A stretch of 64,000 nucleotides of DNA. Source: Lumbricus terrestris. Lineage: Eukaryota; Annelida; Clitellata; Crassiclitellata; Lumbricidae. The notes below the pieces were generated by a model that was not told the origin of the DNA, ran no database searches, and was given only the letters and a program-made list of their open reading frames with translations. Shown one piece after another: positions 23,151 to 35,700 of this stretch. Location: contig OX457036.1 in the NCBI GenBank assembly GCA_949752735.1, forward strand, positions 96,589,261-96,653,260, read 5' to 3'. A program made the translations under genes and the position numbers. Within the stretch, counting starts at the first letter, position 1; every line of letters starts with the position of its first letter.

Positions 23151-23736
23151 AAGCTGTGATTCATCTACTAGATTTATTACGTGGATCAATAAACTCCAAA
23201 CTGCTTAAATGCTATTCAAAAGTCAAGAGCAGGAAACTACTTTAAGCTTATTCACTGCATCGAGTCAAAAAGTTGTCTTGTCTGAAGGCAGAATCCTTGG
23301 TCTGAAGGGTAGGTTCCAGTCCGGTTTAAGAGAGGCAGAGTGTATTAATTAAGGTTCATGTCGTGTTCGTGTGAGTTTTTATTAGGTGAGAATTCAGTTT
23401 CAAGTGGATGGGCCACCCAACATCCCATTTAATTTACTCCTTAAATTATTGATTATTACTTAGATGTATTATTACGATGTTTCGCGTTGTAATTCCCACT
23501 TTGCGTTTGCATTGAGAACGTGGAGTAATAAAAACATACATACTTATTTACACAAAATATATCTTGCCCTACGCTGAGATCTTATAGTTTTTCCTGAAAC
23601 CGGATGATGATTACATTTGAGCGAGAAAAGCTATTTTGTTTTCATGCAAAAACTGTTTTGTTTTATACTTTTGTAATTGTTGGGATTTTATTTAATCGAA
23701 ACGTCCAGTTCAGGAGTTACCCTTAGGCATTTTAAA
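23151..23736. other. Upstream region of ADAM17
   Basis: No exon seen. Part of it (23213-23310) resembles 53805-53930 in the ADAM17 3' flank. The ADAM17 promoter should lie here, but no clear element was recognised. Confidence 0.4.
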
Positions 23737-23782
23737 ATGATACGTCTTCAGATAGTTATATTCTGCTGTTTCTATGCAACAG
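23737..23782 (+). CDS. ADAM17: ADAM17 exon 1 (signal peptide)
   Basis: Met-Ile-Arg start, then the hydrophobic core [10 protein letters not shown]; ends in phase 1 before GTAGGC. It joins in frame to VSSVLDGH of exon 2, giving a likely cleavage after VSS. Confidence 0.8.
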
Positions 23783-26700
23783 GTAGGCCTGCGAATGCGC
23801 GCTCAGTCTTATTGCGGTACCATACAGTTCCATTATTATAATTATAGCCTAGTGCATGTGGAAATTGCATTTTATGCGAAGTTTGATGTTCTTGCTTACG
23901 GTGGCTAGGAGTTCCTATTGGTCGCGTGGTGTAAAATAAGGCTCTTCTTACGGGTAAGCGAAACTGACATGTTCCAGTGGGTGGTTATCAAATATTGAAA
24001 TGGTTATTCAATTATCCAATTGGTTAAAATGGTTATCCAATTAGTAATGGTTCGAGCATTCGCCTTGCAAGTATGTTGTATAAATGTGGAATAACTGCCA
24101 CCTTTGATTCTTTGGAAAGCGGACTGTGACGTCTTTTGTACTTCTCTTTTGAACAACCCTTCTGACTAGACACAGTGCTGGTTAATGATCTTGTGCCCTG
24201 CACTTGGCTTTAGAGTGGTGCTCAAGAAATTTCACGATTACGGTAATGGTTATCGAATATTAAAATGGTTATCCAGTTATTCAATATCCAATTGGTAATG
24301 GATAGAGCATTTGCCTTGTGTGTTGCATAGAGGGATCTTAAGGAGACCTTAACATGTTCAACTGTTGCTTGGTCATTTGATAGTTTTGCCTAATAAATGT
24401 GGAATAATAATAATATTTTTTCTGTTCACGTTTTTCTTTGGCGTAGTTTCTAGTGTTCTTGATGGCCATTATGAAACGTTAAACTATGATTCTTTGCGAC
24501 ATCACATAACGAGACGTGACATCTACTCTGAGTACCCGAACGAAAGAAAAGTAGATTACGATGCGCTCGGGAGGTGAGATAAATATAAAAATATTCTATT
24601 AAATATAAAAGTATGCATTGAAATAGTATGTGAGGTTGTGTTCAATTCCGCTGTGCTTTTGAGGACGCAGGATGATTAAACTTTGATCATTAGGCGGATA
24701 TATACGATTTCAATGGTCAGTTAACAGACCTGTAACTTTCGAATCCATTGAAGAATATTCTAATAATTATGACCCATCTCACCTATTTCAGTTTCTATTG
24801 TAATATCAAGGTAGTAGCAAGCAATGGGTTTTGAGCTTTGGCGTCACTTTTTTAAAGTACCTCTTGCATACTTTAGTTTCTTGTTTAATATCTTTGTCAA
24901 CAGACATTTCCGTCTGGTGCTGCACCGATCCAGTTCACTGTTGGCGACCGATTTCCGAGTCGTTGCGGTCAACGGAGACAACGAAAGAGTGGTTGACGTC
25001 GAGCCCAACATGTACCACGGATTTCTGGAAGGTTGGTGTTCAGTGGTAGAACCATGTACAGAGACACACAGGGAGGAAGCCAGAGAAGGGAACTGATTGA
25101 CAGATGGTCAGACAGACATATATACAAACACAATTGCCACAAACAAGGGCAGATGGGTCCCCAAAGAGACATTGAAAAGGCGAGATGTAGAGAGAGAGAC
25201 AGATGGACAAACAGGCAGACTGATAGACATGGAGACAAAATGGTGGACTCTGAAAGGCAGACACTCAGGCAAGCAGATAAACAGGTGTTAGTACAGACCA
25301 GACAAACCTGTACTTAATTATGTATATTGATATTTTTGCAGGGGGTGCAAGGTCTCTATTTTCAATGTTATTTTTTCGGTTTTACTTTGTGTATCTGTTT
25401 ACCATTAGTGCTTTAGTACAAAGAAATTTGTTAGAAACCAAAAAGTCGTATTTAAAAATGGGTGTCGATTCTAAGAAGGGGCGAGTGCCCCTCTTGCTGT
25501 GCGCTTCCCATGGGTAAAGAAATCACGAAAATGGAGGATGGCAGTTGAGAAATACTGCCATTCAAAAACCATAAGTTCAAAGTACAATGCATATCTGATG
25601 GTTGACTGACTGACTTACACTGTTGAGTTAAGATGAACCCAATAGCAGCTTGATGAATTCATTGGTTTTGATTGATGTGATTGGTTGATTAACTGATATT
25701 ATTGAATTGATTGATTGATCAATTGATGTGATTGATTGATATGATTGATTGATTGCTTTGTTACAAGATGAACCCGATACGTCATCTGTAACTGCGTACT
25801 GGGAAGACGAACGAACGCTTTCAGCGTCCATCAAAACGAAATCAGATGTCTTTATTGTTGAGGTCTCTTTCTATTCTTTTCAATAATCTCATGTTTATTA
25901 GTTTGACTCTTTTATGCCCTGTGGCACTTCATTCCCCATCCCAGCACGGCCAAATAAAACTGTTTTTTTTCGATGAGAAAGGAATGACTTTGAACTAGTT
26001 CTAGAAAGGTTGCTGAGCATAAAGGGGAGGTCATTCCAGGTCGGGGTCCTACCACTGAGAAGGCAAAGTTCTGCATAGTGGAGGTACAAGCAAATGGGAC
26101 TGAGAGCAGACTTTGTTCAGCCGAACTAAGGGAGCAGAAGTGGTGAGTACAAAGAGTAGGACCTGTACAGCGCTTGCAAAGGAAGGCAGAAGCAAGGCCT
26201 AGCAGGCAGTACCAGACTAGAGCACTTATCCTACACTTAATTCACTGCTTGTGGGGTAGCCAGTGGAGAACATACGCATATAGCTGGAGATGCGGCTGAA
26301 TTGGGCATGCGGCCAATAAGTCGGGCTGCAGAGCAGAGGAATGTAATGTATACTAATTTACTAATAATTTATGCTAATTTAGAGTATATATAAATGCGAA
26401 AGAGACATTGAATCCAGTTTGGTTGTTGGTTGTTTTTCCAGCCGTCCTGGAGACAACTTCCAGGTGCCAACAACTTTACGATGATCACATACAAGGGGTC
26501 CGATGTTGACATGGAAAAAGACCTTGGGTTAGATCCCGTTTGATTCGATTGTCTCAATGAAATTATTTTAAATGTTGAAAATTAATGTGGCAATTGGTAG
26601 TTATGGTAGGAAATTAAAACTGGAAATTATGAATAACAGTATTATTGGTGGATTCTTTCCTTTCCTGCATGTCTCCTTTCCTCTCTCACACCTCCGGTAA

Positions 26701-29700
26701 GCTTCACAATGTTTGATTTTTTTAGCTCTCGCTTTGGTCAGTTCTAATAAGTTATTTACATTATGTTGGATAACATTACATTGGTAGAGCCTAGAACAGG
26801 TTATTTGCATTAGGTGAGATTACAATAATGATATTTAATGAGGTAATTACATTTTGTGGGATAAGATGACATTGGGTTGAATATGGTTGGTGATTACGTG
26901 GAATAACGAGAACGGCATCGAGCACCTACGGGCATTGGTCCCTCGGTTGTTGATGATGATGATGATTACACTCTGAATAGGATAATCACATTGGTTAAAA
27001 TAACTTAGTAGAATAAGATGCTTATTGCATTAGGTTGAGTGAGATAATTGAATTTGCATATAAACGAGTGAGCTGTTCTCTTCCAAATATTTCTAGATAT
27101 CTACACAATGCGTTAAATTGTACACGTTACCACGTACGATGTGAATATTTGCCTATGTTGACGTCTTTAAGTGTGCCGTTGATTTTCCATTTTGTTAGAA
27201 AGAACTTCTGTGGCTATATCCGAGTGAACACCTCGGAAGAGGGGGAGAATTACAACGAGACTACAGAAGTGGAAGATGAACATGGTACGGGGTCACACGG
27301 TACGGGTTTTGGGTTATTTCTCCCATTAGGGATTTGAAGAGTAACCAGCATTCTTGTTCATGGCAGTTGCTTGCTTACTCACTTTAATTTTTCCCCGGTT
27401 TCATAACCATCTTGAAATGTGTCTCTGAACGCAATGGCATTGTGACATGTTATTATTATATTTAACGTTAGTGTATTGATTTTGTGTTATTTTATATTTG
27501 ACATGTTATTATTATATGTGACATGTTATTATTATATGTGACATGTTATTATTATGTTTAACATGTTATTATTATATGTGACATGTTATTATGTTTAACA
27601 TGTTATTATTATATGTGACATGTTATTATTATGTTCAACATGTTATTATTATGTTTAACATGTTATTATATGTGAAATGTTCTACAGACGGTCGATTCCG
27701 ACGTCAGGCGAGCACATGCGTTCGCGATGAAAAGACGACGTGCGCTCTGCTACTTGTGGCTGACTATCGATTCTTCGATAGCATGAGTCTCAAGAGTCTC
27801 ACGAAAACAACAGCATACTTGGTTCGTTTCTTAACCAAGATTCCAGTATCAGTACATATGGTTGTTTGTCTGGAATAGTCTCTCTTGGACTAATGCTGCT
27901 CTATTCTGGTTCATTTGCCTCTAGTATTGATTTCTCGACTATAAAATAGACCGCGTTCTTTGATCTGCAGCCGAGCTAATAGGTGATAGAGAAGTTTATT
28001 TGTACGTACTATGTACGCATGGGGGTGGGGGGTTCTACAAATTATACGAGTAGCAACATGGGAGGGGTCGAAAATATTATTTTTGCATACGTTGTATGTG
28101 GATGGGTTGTAATGAATTTTTTATAAGAGTATAAAACGCACTTGCATAATTTGAATTCGGTTTCTAATCTGTTTCTGTTTGTTTCTATTTTCAGATCAGT
28201 CAGATCGACAAAATCAACAATATTTATCGGAGTCAAGACTTTGGCAACTGTGGAACGGGTCTTGGCTTTGAGATCAGAGAGGTGCAGTTTCTCATTATTA
28301 CTTACTTACTAACTACCGATTTTTATGTTCAGCTTTTCTTTTTGATGGTTGGGTGTGGTGGGTAGCATGGTGGACTGTTGGCAGTCTAGAGGTCAGGGGT
28401 TGAAATCTCTAACAAAGCAGAAATTGAGTTCCATTTTTCTGCTGCACCACCTTGTGGTCAGCTAAGCTATGTTATGGCTATAATTCATGAGTGTATTGAC
28501 TGTATTGTGTATACTGTTGGTGGAAAGATGAGATGGCGAGGGAGAGGATTGACCACCTGCCATCCTCATAATCCTGAAAATGATGTTGCTGGCACTTCAT
28601 ACCCGTGGCTGCCTGAGGACTAGCTGTCAGGCAGCAATGGGTATGAAGTGACTCAAGAGATTGAGCACTTTTTGACCTGCGTAATATGCTGTATGTATTG
28701 ACTGTGGTTGCAGTGTAATGTAATAAGAAATATGATGGTAGTTGTAATTAGTCATATTAATAGTGGTAGTTAAATGCATCAGTCACTTGTCATTGCCGTC
28801 TAATTGTATTGTATTGTATTGTTCAATTAATGTACAATTGTGCATGACCATTATAAAGTGCTTCTCTTGGCAAAAAGCCTTTCAGAAGTGCTCGCAATTC
28901 GATCGACTCGCGAGAGAAAGCTGCTTCTTCTCGTGGTCCTTGCGCATTGGAGCGCTTCTGAATGGTTCACCCTACTAGAAGCACTTTATGAATGCTTAAA
29001 TGTAATACAATATAGCGACTTTTTAGAAGTCGTTAGGTTGGACTTGGTAAGTCATAAAAGAAGTTGTTGTAGATACGAATTCACGAGACTCCGACTACCG
29101 TGTCTGGTCTGACGTTGCACTATAACATGGCGAAGGACAACTGGGATACGACTCAACTTCTCGAGGTCCGATGATCTTTCTCTCTTCTTGCTTAATTCTA
29201 TTTTGTGTCATGGTGCATTATTTGGCTTTCTAGGGAAATTTACCATTGGTGTAATTTTTTATGATACAATTCTTTTCAATACAATACAGGAAAAATCAAT
29301 CAGCTATTCATATGCACTCCTGGCGCAAGCCAACGCAAAAAGCAGTCTTCAACAGTTGGTAGACTTAGAACAGATTGGGTGGTGTTGCTTTAGACTAGAT
29401 TTCTGGTTGTTGGACCAACCACAGTCGCCTGCTCTGTATTGCCGCAGTGCATGATGGGCTGTGGTTTTTTAAAAATTGCGTTGTATGATACTTATGATTA
29501 AATGAGATTTTTATTGCATTGTTACTTGAACGTCTATTTGCTGCAGGTCTTTAGCACGGAATCACTTTTCGAGCGCTTCTGTCTTGCGCACCTCTTTACG
29601 CACACAGCCTTCGACAATGGAGTTCTTGGCCTGGCCTACATCGGGTCCCCGAGGTCCTACTCGGTCGGGGGAATCTGCTCCCCGTGTAAGCCATCCGTGC

Positions 29701-32700
29701 ATTGCTTGTAGACAATTGATGCATGGCTTACGGCTTATGGCTTCAGTCTCTGCTTTCACTTGTTTAATCTGATATGGCATTAGCCATTCGCGTTTGCATG
29801 AATTATCAGGGACTCCCAGCTTTTCCTGCATGCTATCCATTGTGGCTTTTAGTTGTTTCTTATTGGTGCATGAATCTGACAAGTTCTTCTTATCTTATCA
29901 CCGATTGGATGTTATTTCAAATCGTTTGCGACTTTTTTGGTTGTGGTTTTTGCTCTTAATGCTTCGGCTTTTGGTGCATGGCTTATCGCTTTTGTTTGTA
30001 AATTTTTCCGTGGCTTACTTTTGCATTAGCCGTTGATCGTGGTTAGTAGCCGTTGCTGGTGATGGTAGTTGTCTTAATGCGCGAAGAAGTACAGCAGTGA
30101 ATAAACCTGTGCGCTGAAAAACATATTTCTAAGTAAGTAGGTAGCTAAGTATAGCGTTTATTACTCTTTTAGCATATGCACAATGGGGTGTCAAAATATT
30201 ATTATTGTTGAGTTTTTATATAGCACACCTTCAAGGTGATGTACTCAGTCCAACCACGGCTAAATAAAACAGTTTTAAGTTCGAAAGGAACATAGTGGTG
30301 TGACCTCTAGGCACTAGGCGGAGCACAATATGGAACCCATTTCAGATTGGTTTAGGGCCAGCTACCTGGAAATAGCGCATTTTAGTTGTCTGAGTAAATG
30401 TAAAATGTATAATTAGTGTAATGCAACATAACACATATGAGTAATGATGATAATAAAGTGAAATAATATCAATGAATTTAGTAAATTTAAGAATAAGTGT
30501 TTTATAGTATCATCATTATGAATTGCTTTCTTGTGAGGTGGTCATACATGGAATTTTGCGGTTGTGAGAGTGTGGACATTACTACGAGTGTCATCAATGA
30601 TGAACTGGAGTTCGAAAGCCATGGAGGACATGCCCCTGGAAGACTGGATACATGTGTCTGTTTTCAGGTTTTCAGCTACTACCCTTATTCACAAAGTTTC
30701 TGTCTTGGTCACCTCTTCACCGCATTCCCTTTCTCGGTTGGCACCCTCGGACTTTCTTATGTCGCGTCTCCCAGCAAAGCAAGCACCCCAGGCGGCATTT
30801 GCTCAGCACGTAAGCAAGAACCATTCTGATGTTGCGTTGTCCAGTTGAAGTATTTAAGACCTTTCAGCAGTTGCTGTTTGTGGTTGTGGTAGCTTTTCTA
30901 AGTCATTATGAGAGCTATCAACAAGAGCTACCACTGTACTAAGAAGTTGAAGTAACAACTTAGTTAAGTTGTTAGTGCAGTCAACTAACAACTTAATAGC
31001 TTGGTTAAGTTGTTCGTACAATCGGGGTCACTTACAGATGCAACCTCGTGACACGAGTGCCACACATAGTGCTCAGCAAGAGCATTCACTTGATGCTGAT
31101 TTTTTTACTGCTACTTCTTGATTTTTAGCAGAATTCTTTGCAGTAAAGCAACAGTTAGCAATGGTAATTCGCAGAGTGTAACTGAGAAATTTACCATTAG
31201 AATCATCTGTAGATGAAAATTGCCAACATTTCCTAGCTTCTGCTAAAAGAGCGTAACCATAACCATTGTGCTTGCCCTCCTGGAAAAAATCTGTGGGCGC
31301 TCATGAATGGTTAGTTACTGCCTGAGACGTATGTGCTTGGCAACGTTAGTGCTTCTGGGTGTTGTTTGTTGGGTTCGTTTTTTCTTGTTTTGTTTGAATA
31401 ATAATAATATGCTGGAATGTTCATTAATTTGTTGGTAGAAAATTTATGCTGCACTTCGATTTATGTAAGTGAGAAAATTTATGCTGCACTTCGATTTATG
31501 TAAGTGAGAAAATTTATGCTGCACTTCGATTTATGTAAGTGAGAAAATTTATGCTGCACTTCGATTTATGTAAGTGAGAAAATTTATGCTGCACTTCGAT
31601 TTATGTAAGTGAGAAAATTTATGCTGCACTTCGATTTATGTAAGTGAGAAAATTTATGCTGCACTTCGATTTATGTAAGTGAGAAAATTTATGCTGCACT
31701 TCGATTTATGTAAGTGAGAAAATTTATGCTGCACTTCGATTTATGTAAGTGAGAAGTGAAGGCTGGGTGATTGGGTATTTCTCGTGTATTCTGTGTGTCT
31801 TTGACTGACTGGCTTGCTTGATGACTGGTTGACTGACTAACTGGCTTGGTTGATAAATGGGTGACTCATATGGCTGCCCACTATCTGGTTGTTTGGGTTT
31901 GTTGGCTCTCTTGCTGGATGGCTTTTTGATTGACTGGCTGATTGGCTTGCTCTTTTTCTTAATGGCTGTTTGACTGGCCGGCTCTTTTGTTTCATGACTG
32001 ATTGATTGACTCACTTGCATGCTCATTGATGGCTGGTTATGGCTTCTTTATTAGCTGTCTCGATTGCTTATGGCTAGTTGACTGGCTGGATGGCTCACAC
32101 ACGTGCTTGAGCAGTAGCTGATTAGATTTCTGACTTGCCTCAATGTGACTTTTGGTTCTGTAGTTTCTACGGTGTAGTTGTAAGGTTTGTCTGCTGGCAT
32201 AATTTTTATCAGAGATGTATCGTTTTACTATAAACCAACTTTGGCGTGTTAAACTGTACAATCAATTATTAGTGCATTGACTCTGGCATGGCTTGGCTTG
32301 TCATAATATACCTTTTAACAGCGTACTTCATTGGTTTCCATATTGATTCTTGTACAGTCGGTTTAGATGGAAATGACCATACAGTCGATGTGGTTAATTC
32401 ATTTCAAAGATTTAAATAACTCCCTTAGGACCATCTACTCTGAAGTGCTCCCGACCCCAACCTCGGCTAAGAACAACAGTTCTAAGAGCAGAATAGAACA
32501 GGGTCTCAAGAGCTCTAGGCGTCAGATGTTGTTCCAAGGGGGACCCATTTCAGATTGCAGGGTCAGTGATAGAAATGGCATGGCACTGCATGATCGATTG
32601 TGGGGGGGGGGGGACAAGAAGCTCATCCTGCTTAGAATAGCAGCGAGAGCCATGGCGCTGGATGCTTAGGGTGGAGCAGTAAAGCTCCTGTGACATGGGC

Positions 32701-35700
32701 CACACCCACAAGACAGTGCCACACCAAAGAAGAGATCCGGTAAGTGGTGATCATCTGTGGGAAAGGGAGCCAGTGCAAGAATTCCGCATATATATACAGT
32801 GACATTTCCGAATCTTGTGGTACGATCAACAATGCATGGTGTATAGACTTAAGGACCAGTTTTTTAGATTGTTAAGCAGACTCCCAAAAGTTGGAGTATT
32901 CAGTTTCAAGAAAATGGAAAAATCGTGATATTTCTCATTTGTTGTATTATTACAGATTATAATTTGTTTATTTTTTTACAGAAAAACAAAAGTTTTTTAA
33001 GAAGTAACGTTGATGGGCATTATTTGGCTGATTTTGTGGAAGTTATGATTTAAAATTTGTGTTGCTAATAAAGCACCAAAAATTAGTCCATTTTATCAGC
33101 CTTTGTCCATTGTGTTTTTGCAATTACAAGTAGTTCTTTAATCTCAAATTCAGTTAGCATTGTGATAAAATGATAATTTTCGTGTCATTGTAAAGAGAAT
33201 CTGTTCTCTTTACAATGGTTATGTTATACTCTGAAAGCAAAGAAATCGACTTGAGCTTGGTTTTTTACAGACGGGACACAAATTATGCCTTGGTTACTTT
33301 ACTAGTATTTCTCTTTCTAAACATTAATTAAGTCATTATTATCAGTATTGTTTAATAAGTTATTGCTTTAATTGTTTGATAATTAATTATTTAATAGCAC
33401 TTGCTTCACATGCAAGACCAGAGAATCTAGGTTCACATGACAGATAGAATGCACATTGAAAAGCATTGGGTTGTTTAATAAAAGTATAATGAGCAGGTTG
33501 AAACCTTTGTTTGGTGGATTTTCATGCTGCCACCATGTTATTATGGAATGGGAAATGTCAAAAGTTTAGTTATGGCTGATGCTTTGTCTGTTGTTTGATG
33601 TATACTGAAGTTTGGTTTTGTGTGATTCTAGCATATACAAAGGCTGGAACAAAGATGTTCCTGAACACTGGTTGGAGTAGTTCGCTAAACCGATACAATC
33701 GTAAACTTCTCACCCAGGAGGCTTTGCTGGTCACTGCACATGGTCAGTTGCTAAGTCAACCATTATCACTATCATTATTATTATTATTGCTGTTATTATT
33801 ATTATTATTACTACTACTACTATAATCATTATGCAAAGTTTAAAAATAATGACAGCCAATTCCTATACTATTAAGGCACGAATCCATTGTTTAATAGTAC
33901 CAGTAATAGTGATGAAACTATGTAACCCAATTTTTCCCTGAGCTATGATTTTTTACTTTCAGAGTATAATATACAATACATACATGAGTGAGCAGAAAAT
34001 AGCACTTGTTGCCCCGTAACAGATTCTATTACTGTTATCAGCTAAGTTCTAATTAAGTATTAAATTAGTGCATGACAAATAATAATCAATGAACAGGGGT
34101 TATGGTGGTATTTGAGCTTTTTTTCCCTTACTCCTGTTGTAGTGTTCTTAGTAGTGATTGTGCCATTAGACTTAAAATTGTGTGAAATAGACAAATTCAT
34201 TCATTCAAGCCAGTTACTAAGTTATTAAACTAAAGAACCAGTTCTATCTAAAGACAGGAAAAGAAATGAAATTAAGACCAGTGCCATTGACTGAATGACT
34301 TTTAGTAAAGGTTGCTTCGCTTTGAAAGGGTTGAGAACGATTTCAATGTTCAGTTAAATGGTTCTTTAATGGAATTTTGTTTATTGTTACTCGCTGTCTC
34401 CAAGATGCTGTGAACAATATTGTGTATTAAGTTGCATCTGTCTCAGCTTAATTACTGCATATCAATGAATCGATTGATTGATTGATTGATTGATTGGTTG
34501 GTTGGTTGGTTGGTTGGTTGGTTGATTGATTATGTGAATGACAATTGCAGTTTGGTGAACGAATTTGTTTCAGACTGTTTTATGTTTTCTTTTCATGTTT
34601 TCTGTTGAAAATTGAAAAAACTTTTCGACTCATCTCAACAATGATGTTGCAGAATTTGGTTAGTTGACAGTTTATTCTTTGAAAGTGTATGATTTCTCAT
34701 GTTTATGATTTCTCATGTTTATAATTTATCAATTATCATGTTTATAATTTATCATGTTCATAATTTCTCATGTTTATAATTAATTTCTCGTTTTCATAAT
34801 TTTTCAAGTTTATAGTTTCGCATGTTTATAGTTCCAATGGTTTCCATTTTTATAATTTTCGTTGATTATATTTTTCTGTTTTTGTAAATTTCCTTGATTG
34901 TAATTTTTTTTAAAATTATTTTCCATGATTAGAATTTTCAAGACTTGATGAATGAAAAAAATGTGAAAAAAATCTGGATGAGTGAATGAACGGATTAAAG
35001 ATTTCGTGATGGAATGAATGAATGGGCGGATGAATTTATGCATAGATAAATGAATGACTGCATGGAAGGTGAATTGTCGTAAGTTTGTTATGTACTTTTT
35101 CGGGTAGGACATAACTGGGGAAGCGAGCACGACCCGGACACTACTGAGTGTTCTCCGTCTGCCAACATCGGCGGAAAATACATCATGTTCACGTATTCCG
35201 TCTCGGGAATCGACTCCAACAACAGGGTGAGTGGCAAGGTCAAACTCAACTATAAGGTCAATGGCAAGGTCAAACTGATGAACAGTCAAAGGAGTTGATT
35301 ATTGCACATTTAGCGCAGTTTGTTAATGAACCATATAATTGATGCAGTTATACGTTTAAATCATCAGGTTAATTAATTCATTAAGCATTATGACTTATGT
35401 TTGTATGATCACTTGTTATAACCATAACCATAACCACAGTTTTTATTGCTCAGTGACAATTGACAAATCATCTTTGTACATAACAAATGACATAAAAACT
35501 AGCAAAAAGCAAAAGGAAAGAACCCCTAAGGGACTAGTGTCCCACTGACAGGGTTTCCCAAATACAAGTTCAGATAAACAGCAACAGGTTATGCAGATTA
35601 TAGAGTACCAAGGTAATAAAGATTAATTATTATCTTAACTAGTTAACTACATCCTTAGAAAAGTATGAAGGTGATGTTGGGTGTGTCGATTTAGAAGAGT

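Noticed and set aside
29562..29882. 106-codon minus-strand ORF over ADAM17 exon 10a
   Set aside because: Antisense shadow of the conserved exon.
31438..31756. Regular 35-bp repeats resembling a CRISPR array
   Set aside because: There are no unique spacers, the repeats are head to tail, and the DNA is a eukaryotic intron.
35108..35226. Naturally catalytically dead ADAM17 (H-G-H at the zinc site)
   Set aside because: This arises only if exon 11 is joined straight to exon 12. A perfectly placed 6-nt exon restores HEFGH, so the gene is judged able to make an active enzyme.
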